Below are positions 44,301 to 56,300 of a stretch of 64,000 nucleotides of DNA, in pieces; the stretch's first letter is position 1; each line of letters starts with the position of its first letter. The stretch comes from Rhea pennata (Eukaryota; Chordata; Aves; Rheiformes; Rheidae). The position numbers and the translations under genes are program-made. The notes under the pieces are model-generated. The model saw only the letters and a list, made by a program, of their open reading frames with translations, did not search any database and was not told the origin of the DNA. The stretch covers positions 17,813,993 through 17,877,992 of the forward strand of contig NC_084668.1 of assembly GCF_028389875.1 (NCBI RefSeq), written 5' to 3'.

Positions 44301-47300
44301 AGCCCTAGTGCTTGGAGGGCTGAGAGGGAGTTTGAGGGGGCCTACAAAATAAATTAGTGAAGCACCATAGTTATGTGGCCATGCAAGGGGGGAACATCAT
44401 CATCAGAAACTGTCAGCAAGAGCTGGAGAGAGGGATAGCAATGGAGGGGACCGCACGGGAGCTCTACAGGAGATGGATGGACCTGTGACCCTCCTGGCTC
44501 GGCCTACAGCTCTGCTCTGCATCACCAGGTTCAGACCCTGCCAAGGGACTCCAGAGGCAGGGGGCAACTTTGGGGGACAGGCTTAGGTGGGTGCTCTGCC
44601 AAGGCAGGGGTGCTGGGCAGGGACAGGGCTGTGCCAGACTGCGTGGCAGAGCAGGGACACTGGAGCATCCCCCTTCCCAGGTGCTCCCGATGGGTCTGCC
44701 CAGCTCCGAGCTTGACCAGATGGCCACGAAATGGGGCAGTGCCCAGGGTGAGCCAGTGCCCAGGGTAACCTCGCATCCCCCTGGCAGCAGTGCCGCACGG
44801 TTCAGCTTGCACGAGCAACCGGGGCCGTTGCTCTCAGCAAGCAGTGCTCAGCCCTGGCCAGCGGTGGGTTGGCATCTCCATGCCGGGGCTCTGGCTCAGC
44901 ACAGAGCTGCCTTCCTTGGGAACCGAACTGCCAAGCAGGTGAAAAATACACCAGGACTGCACAGTCCAGAAGAAAAGGCATGAATATGGATAAGGCCTGG
45001 GGGGCTCATGAATATTAACGCACATTGCGGCTTTCAGGAACATCAACGCGGCGCAAAGATCTAATATTGCTCTTGGCCCCGCAAATGCAGCAATATCCTC
45101 ATTCAACCCTGGCTGCCTGCTGCCGGGACCGTGCCAGGCGTGCCCCAGCCGGCACGGCCGGCATGGTGTGTCCGTCCCCCAGCTAAGCCCCTCAGCTCTG
45201 CAGCAGCCTGGATGTGCAGGCCATGAGCCCACCATCTCTGCAACCCCGCAGTCCCAAAATGCAAGCAGCTGGAGCAGCCGGACAGGGAGGCGAGCGCTCT
45301 GTGAGCATGGCACCTGCCCCGCGCCCGGGCGAACGCAGCCGCGGCGCCCCGCGAGCCAGCCCGGGGCTGCCGGGCGTGGGAGCGGGTGGATGCATGGGGC
45401 CGACACAAGCTGCCGCCGGGGAAAATCGCACCAAGTGTCTCAGCCCCTGCGGGCAAGGGGCAGCCTAAGCTGGCAAGGTCTGTTCGGGCCAGTAACACCT
45501 TAGTAAGTGCCTTTGGCGCAGTTTGCACAAGCCAGCGAGCAGATCCCCCTGCGCGCTGCGCTGGCTGAAGCACCGGTCTGGCCGTGCCACGGCCAGGCGC
45601 CAGGCGAGGGCAGAGCCCGCAGGGAGGCAGAGGACAGCAGGGGACGGCAGGCAGCCCCTGCCCGCAGCGGGGACACGCGCCCCCTCCCCTGCCCTGGTTG
45701 CAGGCTGTGTCCCAGGCACGGTGGGTGCTGGGGACTGGTCTCTGCCAGGACCAGTCACCCTGGGGCTTCCCAAGGATCCTGGCCCGAAGTGCAACCAGGA
45801 CAGGAGCTTTGGGGCACAGCCACAACAGAGGAGATCCCTGGGGGATTTGGGGATGCTCCCCCAGGCCTCAAGGACCACATGCACAGACCAAGCACTGCTG
45901 CCGGCAGCAAGGCGACGGGAAGGATTTCAGGGGATGAAGAACCACGAAACAGAGCCAAACCCAGGGCAGGACGGGGAGCAGTGGCCCTCTCCGGGAGCAG
46001 CCCCCCACGGAGCTGGGCACAGCAGCCCAGCGCCTGCTGCAGGAGGGGGCCGTCGCCCGCACCCCCGCACGTACCCCGGCTGCACAGGGAAGGTGCCCCG
46101 AGCCACCTGCGTGTCCCCCCGCGAGGCCGGCAGCCCCGGAGCTGGGCCGGTCCCGTGGCCGCGGCCGGACAGAGCCCTGCGGAGGTCTCTGGGCACGGCT
46201 GCCGCGTGCTGAGCCGGTGCAGCGCGGGGTCACACCCAGGCCCGTGAACCCGGGCCAGGCACAGGAGGAACCTTCTAGTCGCACAATTACTATATTATGT
46301 AGCACTAATAAAAAAAAAAAAAAAAAAAAAGAAAAAAAAAGAAGGGCTTGAAGTTTTCTTAGTGCCACATAGTAAAGTATTTATAGAATTCCAGGCGTGA
46401 ATGGGCCGCTCACAGGCCACACTCCTCCTCGGCGTCAGGATCTCCAGGAATTATTCTGTGCACTCACATTGTTGTATTCACCCGGCGATTGAGTTTAATT
46501 ACAGACACCCGGGCGAACAGGCTGTCACTGTTCCAGCCGCGGAGCCTCGCCGGGGAAAGGGCAACTGAGCTCCCTTTAATGCAGGGGTTTTAAAAAGACC
46601 CAAGGCTGGAATAGCCGGGGGGGGGGGGCAGAGCCAGCCGCGGGGATGGCGGGGCCGGGGGAGCCGGGGGCACCGGCGGAGCCGAGGCTCCGCGCCCAGA
46701 TGCGCCCGCAGCTGCTCCGCGCGCCGCCGCCGCAGGGAAAGCGCGCGGAGCCCGGCGCGGCCGCCGCTCCGGCGGCTGGCACGTCCCTCCGGAGCCCCGG
46801 AGGAGCTTCCCAAAGGAAAAGGTGGTGATGCGGGGCGGGGGGGGGGGATGCGTGGGGAGGGCTCCCAACTTATTACAGAGCAGGGTATAAACAGCACAAA
46901 TAAATATAGAGCTGCTTTATTACAAGGCTGGCGGGCTCCGGTGGCGGGCTGATTACAGGGCAGCCGGCTGCAGCGCGACACGAGCCCAGACCTCAATAAA
47001 AGCCGGGCTTCTGCTCAGCTCCGGCGGCGCGCGCGCCCGCCGGGCCGCTGGGTGCCCCGCGCCGCCGCCTGCCCCCGCGCCCCGCCGGGCCGGAGGGCCG
47101 CAGCGGCGGCGGGGAAAACCTTAAACAAATAGTGAGTAAGCGATGAGCAGGGGCAGGCGGCCTCGGCAGACGAGCGCTAAAAATACGGTCGATTTTCCGA
47201 AGGAGCCGGCAACTCCCCAAACTGGAGATTAAAAAAAAAAAAAAAGAAAGAAAGAAAGAAAAAAAAGGGAGAGGAAAAAAAAATAAAAAGCCCGGAGGAT

Positions 47301-50300
47301 TACAAATCCACCGCGGGGGTGGGGGGAAGACCCAGGAACAAGGAAAGACAACCACAGGGATGAGTAAGGCGCCGGCGTGACGTAGGCGAGCGCGCGGAGC
47401 GGGCGGCGGTGCCCGGGGCCGGGCGGCGCGGGAGCGGGCGCGGGAGCAGGCGCGGGCCGCGTCCCGGCCCCCCGGGCCCCCGGGCCCCCGGCCCCCCGGC
47501 CCCCCGGCCCCCCGGCGGGGGAGCGGAGCGGAGCGGGGCTCTGCGAGGGGCGGCCGGCGCGCCGCGGAAGGGCGCGCGGGCCGCCGGGTGAGGAGCGGGG
47601 CAGCCCCCGGGTCGCCGGGTTATCGGACGGTGACAAGGCGGCGCGGCCCGAGCACGCGACTTCCAGCAATGCAAGGCGCTTCCTTTGTTTGGGGAAAACA
47701 AGGGGCCGCCGGGACCGCTTCTGGCACGTCCTCGCCCGCCCTCAAACTGCCCCCCGCTTGCACCGGGGGCCCCCGCGGCCCGCGCCGAGCCGGAGGGCGC
47801 CCCGGGCCGCCCTTCGCCCTCTTCGCCTTTCTGCCTTCCGCCCGCGTTGCAGCGGGGACGGAGCCCGCGGGGGCCCTGCCGAGGCGCTGGCGCTGGCGAG
47901 CCACGGCCCCACCGCGGCGCCCGGGGAGCCGCCGAGGGTGCGGGTTGGAGCGGGCCAGGGGAGCACACCCCCCCCCAACCAGCCCTTCCCCGGCGGAGGA
48001 GGAGGAAACATAATAAGAAAAATAAAATTTATAAGCGAGGCAGTAATTACAGCATGGCTACCAAAGGCTGCCTCCTCAGGGCCATCATTATGTGGCTAAA
48101 TTTAACGCCCCGCGCGGCCGCTCCGGCGGGGGGAGCCGCGTCCCGGGGCTCCGAGCATCCGCACAGACGCCGGCTCCTGCTACCTTCCCTGCACGCCGGC
48201 CAGGGCAGCACAGCTGAACGGCAGCCAAGAAAGCCATAAAGCAGGTCAGAATTTTTTTAATAGTCTATTTACCAAGATGCTGTTTTTACTGCCGAGGTTT
48301 CTCTTGTTTTATCTCTGGCCTTTTTTTTTTTTTTTTTTTTTTCCCTTTTTCCCCTGACTCCCGAACAGACTGGGCTGTATTTTCTGTTTTAGGTTCCTCT
48401 CTCTCACTTGCTCTAAATACTATTTTCAGAACTCTAATTTTATATGGTATGTCCCTTTTTTCCTTTTTTTTTTTTTTTTTTTTTTTTTGGTAAATATTTG
48501 CCATGACTAAGCCAGGACACATCCCGTTTAAAAGGCTCCCATCCCACAAAACATCAGCCCTTTAATGACATGAATCTCATTAGCTCTCCCCATGAAAAGA
48601 GGTATAGAAAGGGAGCATCACTCAGCCCCTCTGAATTCCTGTATCTGCACAGATATATATTTAGCCGTGTGTACTGTACAGTCACAGAAGGGGACAGTCT
48701 GGGCACACGCACACCACCTCATTCAGCTGCAGGGACCGAGAGCGGGGGCCCTCGGGACAGATTCTGCGGCGAGTGGGTTTTGGGATATCCGTCTGTCTGG
48801 GATGGGGTTTGGAACGGCTCTGGGCCCAGCAGAGGCTGAGCCGGTCCCTGGCAGCCGGTGGCTGGGCACAGAGGAGCCTCAGAGCCCCTCCGGGATGGCC
48901 TTTGGGCTCCTTTGAAGGTGCTTCTGCAGTGCACGGGGACAGTCGTGTGGAGCCCATCAGGGCAGGCCCACAGGGCTTACTTTACTGAGGTGAGAGTCTG
49001 TCTGTACCGCACCTAAAGACACCCATACGCCAGGGCTAGCAGGGTGCCGGCCTCCCAGGGAATGAGGGATCCATCCGTGCGGAGCAAGCCGAGCTCCCTG
49101 GGAAGGCCAAGCTCTTCCAGTCTTCCTCCCACGAGGGCCACTGGGCTCCGCAGGGACCACTCTTCTCCCAGATCTGCCCTCACCCACAACACCCCCCTCT
49201 CTTGGGAATCTGTCCACCCCACAGTTCCTTACTAAGCACGGTCATCCCTTCCCTGGTATGTTCATTCCTTCTTTGGCTTGCTCTTCCTTTTCTGAGCATG
49301 GTCATCCCTTTTTCAGCATGGTCTTCCCTTCCTCATCATGGCCATCTCTTCCAATACATGGCCATCCCCGTCTTGGCCTGGCTGTCCCTTCAATGGCATG
49401 GCCATCCCCTTCCTCTTGGTTCAGGCTGTTGGCAGCTCTTTGGTACCGGAGGGTGAAACCCCAGGAGATGCCATGAGCTTTGCCGTGGCTGAGATCTCAT
49501 CCACAGCATCTGAACCCCAAAGCAGCAGGAAAAGTCAATGGAGACGGATTTGCCTTCCTACTCCAGGATGCTCCCCCAGCACACGCCCAGAGCCTTCCCC
49601 TTCCAGCCAGCGCTGCAGCACCTGCCCCGGCTCTCTGTGTCAAGGACTTGCCTCACCCCTCGCAGACCCTCCCCCAGGTAAGGGGCCCTTTCCCAGCTCC
49701 TCTCTGCATTCCCCCCCCCCCCCCCCCCCCCCGTTTCTAGTAAGAAAGCTTTTGCTGCAGTTCCTTGGCCCTACCGCACCCGGCCACGCAGCTGTTGGGG
49801 GAGCGTGTTAGTCCGGTCTTCTGCCCCTCCGCTTTTACTTTACCCCCAAATAAAAGCTGCGTGAGTGCGCTGCTGAGCCTGCAGCGCTTCGCAGAGGCAG
49901 GGCAAGGCGGTGCTCACTGCGCTCACGCGGGCGCTCCTCTGCACTTTGGGGAAGACGTTCAGCAAGAGAAATAACGCTGGGAAGGGCTGCAGACGGGCAG
50001 CGGCGTGCGGAGGGGCCAGCGCCGCTGCAGACACTCCCTCCCGCGCTGCCCGAGCAGCGCAAGCTTTGCAGCATGTAAATAAAGCTGGGGGGATTTCATT
50101 TCCCCACTGTTTTCTTTAAATTGCTTTAAAGATTTCATGTGGCCTGTCGGTTCAGGCAGCTGAGGAGACCTAGCAACAAGCGATGGCACCAACCCGAACC
50201 GCCTCGATCATGCAGCAGCCCCCCACAATAAAAAGATCAACACATCAGCGTGGCCCGCACGCTCGCTCCCTAGTTTGGGATCCTCTCCCTCGCAACAGCA

Positions 50301-53300
50301 GCACGTTTCCAAGCTCTTTACCGCCACCGGGAAAGCTTATTTAAAGGAGAAGAGAGAACGGCGGGCAGAGTCGCACCGAAGCACGTGGCTCCGGGAGCTG
50401 GGGCTTTCCAGAAACCTGCAGCTGTGCCGAGAGCTGGAGTCGTACCCCAGGCTGGAGCACGTGTGCCGAGAACGGCTCGGCAGGCGCGTGCCCCGCGGAG
50501 CCCCGCTCCCCCCCCACGCACAGCAGCCAACATTAATTCATTAACAGTCCCATTAACACCCAGCTGTGGTTTCCCCCCAAACTCAGGCAGGGACTCGCTC
50601 CCCTGCGACAGCTGCTGACAGGCCAAGTTTCCACATTCAGCCCTTCTGGAGTTCTGTATGAAAATAAGTGGTGCTTTTTTAAAAAGGAAAACTCTATTTC
50701 CCCTATACGCACACCCGCACGCGCGCGCACACGTGCAGAACTCACAGCAGGAATTTTCTCCAATTTCCCCCATCCACAAACACATCTCCTTTGGCCAGTG
50801 CCCAAACATTGCCATTTTCAGCCCAAAATACCAGTTTTTCAGCATCCAAAATGCAAAAAGCTGGTGTCACTACGAGCTGGGCTGGACCTGGTGCCTGCCC
50901 ACCAGCCGCCAGCATGCCGGGAGACCCAGCGATGTGCCCGCCACCTCCGGCAGCGCCGGGCTGGGCCGTGCCCCTTCCCTGGCAGCGGCACGGGTGCTGC
51001 CATGGGCTTGGCGCAGTCCTAAGCTGGCTGCCACCAACCTGCCCCTTGTCAGCCCAAAGTGGGCAGCCCGCTGCATCCCCTGGCTGTGCTCATCCTGCAG
51101 CCCCAGTGCTTCCCAAGGTGATGCCTTCGCAGCCAGGACCTGGCACCCAGCACTTACATTCTCCTTCTCATCATCTTCCTTAGAGCTTCCCAAGGAGCTG
51201 CCCCCACAGCCCACTCAGGATCTGGCACCCCCTAACTATTTTCTCCTTTTCCCAGTCATCATCTTCCTTAGACAGCCGTGAGCACCAGAAACTGCTCAAG
51301 AAGCAGCTCCAACTCTGCAGAAGCCCTGGACTACCCAGTTTTCCACACAGCCTGAAATCCTTGCATCTGCCTGCACCTCAAGCACAACAGGAGCTCAGTC
51401 TTTGGCACGGTCACAGGAAGACTGGCAAGAGGGGAGCCAAGACCTCCAAAACGCAGCCCCATGTCGTGACCGGGCCGGGGGCATCAGCACAACGCTCGGG
51501 GCTAGCTGCATATGCAGGCAGCCAGGCAATTTCTGCTCCCCGGAGGCGGCAGGGAAAGGGCCATATATTTCCCAAGGTGCCGGGCCTCTAGCAGGACATC
51601 CTGCATCCCTTTGATACGGAGGTGTTTGGCTCACCGGGAGCCCTATAACTACTTGTACCTTTAAATAGCAAAGCTCACAACTGCCCTATATGGCTCTGGG
51701 TCTATAAGTTGTCTATATATTTGTGTACACACATGCACACAACACACAGAGATTTATTCGTGCTTTCAGAGTGGTTCAGGATACATTCCAAGACGAAATT
51801 CCAGCCAGCGCTGGAGCCAAGAACATCAGTCGCCCCGGCATACGCTGCCCCCTCTGCCTGTGCACACACTAAATGCGGAAAGGGAGAGGTATAAATAGAG
51901 AGCGAAACACATGAATGGCCCTGTTTCCTTGTGCGGATAGATACTGCACAAAGGTCCGAACGGAGAGGGAGCAGGCGGCCTCAGGAATGCTCCGGCAGCG
52001 GCACCGGGCTGTGCGGGCCCGAGGGGCAGGCTGCGCCCCACGGGGATGCGGAGCGTCCCCCGGGATGCTGCCTCCTGCCCAGATGTGCCCAGCTGTTCTG
52101 CACCGCGGTCCCTGCCCTCTACATGGGTTGGCACAAAGTGGCAGAGGCCACCTGAGCTCTCAGAGACGCAGGGAGCAGCCCGGGTCCCCTGCCACGCTTG
52201 TTTAGAGGCAGCCTGGCCATCCGGGCCGGGAGGATGGAGCACCCCGGTCCAGACCCGATCAGCCGAGGATGGAGAAGCCACCACGTCCCTCCCTGACACA
52301 GAGCAGTTCCTTTACAGCTCTGTCAAAGTCCACCTTGTTCTCCTCCCTAAAAGGTCCTTTGCTGGGAGGAGCTGCTGCCACATCCTGAGCTTTCCCTGGG
52401 CTGGGAAGCGGCTGCCGAGCCGCTGCAGCGCTCCTTCCCCAAGCCCCGTGGCACGGCAGCACGCAGCCCTGCGGGCACACACAACCCGCCTCGCCGCGGC
52501 AGAGCTTCGCCCTCCCTCTCTCACGTGCCCTTTTTGCCCCCTCTCCTCCAAGGCAAAAACAGGCTCCGCTGAGCTGATGCATTTCAGGGGCAAGGGAGCT
52601 GCGGCAGGCGCGGGACCCAAAGGACGAACATCTGGGAGCGGGGCCGGGGGGCGGCGAGCAGCAGCCGGGCGATTGCCCCTGACAAGGCGCTCCAGTTGCA
52701 CCACTTTCCGGAGGGGGAAGGGGCTCTCCCCCTTCAATGCTCCTGTTTGAGCTCAGGCCTGGCACCGGCTCAAACCACTGCTCGCTGACACGAGATCAAT
52801 CATCCCCCGAGCGGCTCCTCAGCAGCACCGCGCGGCCAGTGCCCATGTGCGGCAGGCTGGGGCCTCTCCCGCAAGAGTGGGGCGCTGACCCCTTCTGCCA
52901 GCCCGCCTGCGACCCCCTCTCCTCCGCCAGCCCGCAGCGATGCGCTGCATTGCATGGCACATCGCGGCATTGTACGGCGTGGCGCTGTATGGCATGGCAT
53001 GGCATGGCACGGCATTGCATGGCACGGCATGGCGTGGCATTGCATGGCATGGCATTGCATGGCATAGCATGGCATGACATGGCACAGCACGGCATGGCAT
53101 GGCATTGCATGGCACGGCATGGCATGGCACGGCATTGCATGGCACGGCATGGCATGGCATGGCATGGCAAGGCATGGCATGGCATGGCATTGCATGGCAC
53201 AGCACGGCACGGCATGGATGAGGAAGACATCAGTCACAGAGGAAGGGTCCCTGCATATGCCAGATGGGCTCTGCATCTCCGGCGTGCACGTGCAAGGCAC

Positions 53301-56300
53301 CACGTCGTGCCCCGGGGAGGATGCCACAACAGCCCTGGCCCAACCTGCGCAAGCCCAGAGACGATGCTGGGCTGATGCTGGGCCGGCTCCAAGCATGCAG
53401 CTCTGCGCCCAGCCACGTGCTGCCCAACCTCAGCGCAGACCTGAGCCGGGGCTGCGGCCAGGTGCAGCCGCAGCCGTGGGCAGCCAGGCAGCGAACCCCC
53501 ACGTTGCCCTGGCGGCTGCGGGCTGGCGCGGCATCCCGCGGCGCTCCGGCACAGCCAGCCCGCTGCCCGCCGGGGCTCGGCCCCCGGCCCCGGGGGAGGC
53601 GCCACGGGGGGATGCAGGGGCCGGAGCAATCACAGCCATCAGGCGGGCAGCCAGCCCGGCCCCGGCGCTGCTGCCGCTGCCGCTGCCGCTGCCGCTGGGG
53701 GTTTGTTCCTTGCCCATGGTCTGGGCGCTATTTCGAGCCGCCTGCTGCCCTGGGGCGCCCGCGCCAAGTCTGGTTTTAGCAGCGTGCAGCTCCACTGACT
53801 CACTGCTTGTGTAAGCGGCCTGTGGTTCCCAGCGGTGGCCCAGCCAGCGCGCCCTGGCCGGGCCCCCCTCCCCTGATTAAGCCTAAGCAAATAAATAAAT
53901 AAAGCCGCTCCGCCGCGCGGCTCAGCAGCAAACCCGCGGGGAGGGCCCGGCCCCCGCGCAGCGGTCGGCCCCCAGCACGTTGCCCTGTGCCATCCTTGCC
54001 GCCGCCCCGGCACGGGTGCAACGCACTGGCCTCACGAAGGGCGTGCAGAGGAGCCGGGGCCGGCGTGCACGCTCACGTTCTCGCGCGTGCAAGGGCAGGG
54101 CCGGGCCGTGGCGGCTGACGCTCGCTGGGGAGCGAAGCAGGCTTTATAGCCCGGTGCTGCGGCCTCCACCGCAGCCTCCTCCCCGGGCGGCCCCGCGCGT
54201 GGCGGCGGTGCGACGGGGCGTCACCCCCCGCCTGCGCGGGGACGGGGACCTGCGCGCCGGGGCCGCGCGCCGTGCAATGGCACGTGCTGCTGCACGCGAG
54301 CACCGCTTGCAGCTGCAGAGCCGCAGCTACCTGGCGCTAATTAAAAACATTCCTGGAGGAAGGAGCCGAAGGGCCGCTTCCTCCCCCTGCCATTGCCCCG
54401 CTGCACGGCGCTGGCTTGGGTTTAAGCTCCAGCTTGGCCACTGCTGCCTTCAGCCCCCAGGCAAACTCCTCTCCCGGGCTTGTTTTTGGCGCCTCTTAAA
54501 AGGGAGATGCAGCGTGCGAGGGGGTCGGGCAGAGCGCGAGGAGCAGGTGCCGGCCGGACCCGCCGGCCGACGCAGGGCTCTTCCCCTCGGCGCCGGCCGA
54601 GCGGGCCCCGTCCGGCCGGCCGCCCGCGGGAATCGGCCCGCCGGGCCCGCTTGGCCCCTTTCCCAGCCCGGTCGCCCCCGAGGCGGCGAACAATGCGCCG
54701 GGCTCTGACCCCCGAGCTCCTGACGTCAGCGGCCACCGCCGGCGGCCGCCCCGGGCGCTCCGGCGCGGGGCTCCCCGCTCGCCCTTGGCCAGGGGCGCGC
54801 TGGAAGCCGGCTGTTTGTTTATCTTCCTATTCAGCGTTGCTTGTTTTGATGGCACATCCTCCTCGCCGGGCCCGGGTCGACCTGTGAACCCTCCGCGTCC
54901 TGTTTGCCGCGGCCCCGCTCCGCCAGCCAAGTGCACGGGGCGGCCGGAGGCGCGGCGCAGCCGCCCCAGCACGCACCGGCCGCGGGAGATAAAAATATTC
55001 AGGGTGAAACATCCTGGGGCGCAGGCGGCTATATTTGAACTGATCGTATCTGTGAGTTTATCCGAGTGGTTTTGATTGCTGCTCTATTGAGTCCGGGCAG
55101 CCAAAACAACCGCAGCTCCAGCGCTCGCTTGCAAAGCAAGGCAGCACCGCTCTGCCCGCTGCTCGCTTGCGCCCGGGCGCAACCACGACCGCCGTGTGTC
55201 CTGCAGCCCCGGGACCGCACGGTGCGTGTGCCTGAGGGCCCAAGTCATAGCCTCCCTCCCTCCGCAGCGCGCTGGCGGTGAGCCGGGAGCGAAGCTCTGG
55301 AGACAGCAAAGCCAGAGCAGGGAGGAGCCAGGCGGGTCCTGATGGACCCAGGTCCTTGGCAGGAGCTGGACCACTCCAGGAGTCTGCTGCTTTTGCCACG
55401 AGGCCGGGAGGGAGGTGTGAACCGGCCAAGTGGGACCAAAGGGACACTCAGCCTGGCCTGTTCGCTGCAGAGTGGGAGACTGCCCCTGCCCAGCAAGCGC
55501 GTGACCGCCCCTGCTCCTGCCCCATTACCTCACGTGTCTCTCCTGCATCCCTGTCCCTGTCCTCCAGGAGGTGTGTGACGGAGGCACTGAGCTGCACCGC
55601 CCCTCTGCCCCTGCCCCTCTGGGAGCGGGACCCACCTCGCCAGCCCCATGGCATCCCCCAGCCCCTCTGCCCTCCTCCCGTGAGCCACAACCTTCTCCAA
55701 GGGTAGTGCCCAAGCTGGCAACACCAGGGAGAGGAACTCTCCCCTGTGTCTTGCACATGTGCCAACACACTCATGGGAGGAAAATCCACCCACTAAATCC
55801 AGAGACTCTGAGCAGTAAAGTGCTGGAGCCTGGGGGAGGGCTCTGCTGCCTCATCCTTGTACACCCACTCAGGACAGCGTCAGAGTTGGGACATGGGGCT
55901 TGCTGGACCTTCAGGAGAGCCAGTACTGCCATAAATATGTCTGCAGAAAGTCCTGCCTGTATGGAAACAGCATCGAAGCTGCTGTCACAGGGAAGCTGTA
56001 TCTGCGCACTGGTTAGTCCGTAATGAAAATATCATCCGCAGCTGGGCCAGGACAGGCTCTCAGAAGCTTCTCATGAGTATCCTGAGGTTGCCCCAAGGAG
56101 TCATCTCTGCAGCACGCAGGACACCCAGGAACAAAATACCCTTAAACGACCGGCCCTTTGCTGCTGGGCTGGCCGCCAGGGTAGCCCCGAGGTGCTGAGC
56201 CCTCTCCCGGCACGCGCGCCGCACTCCTGTCGCCTTCGCTTTCCCCTCACGGCGAGAGCACCTTGGCTTGCCAATAAAAGCTGCTGGCTTTGCCTCCGCT

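Noticed and set aside
52796..53396. Cys-His-Ala-Met-Pro repeat protein
   Set aside because: Direct translation of the GGCAT pentanucleotide array; every frame is open.
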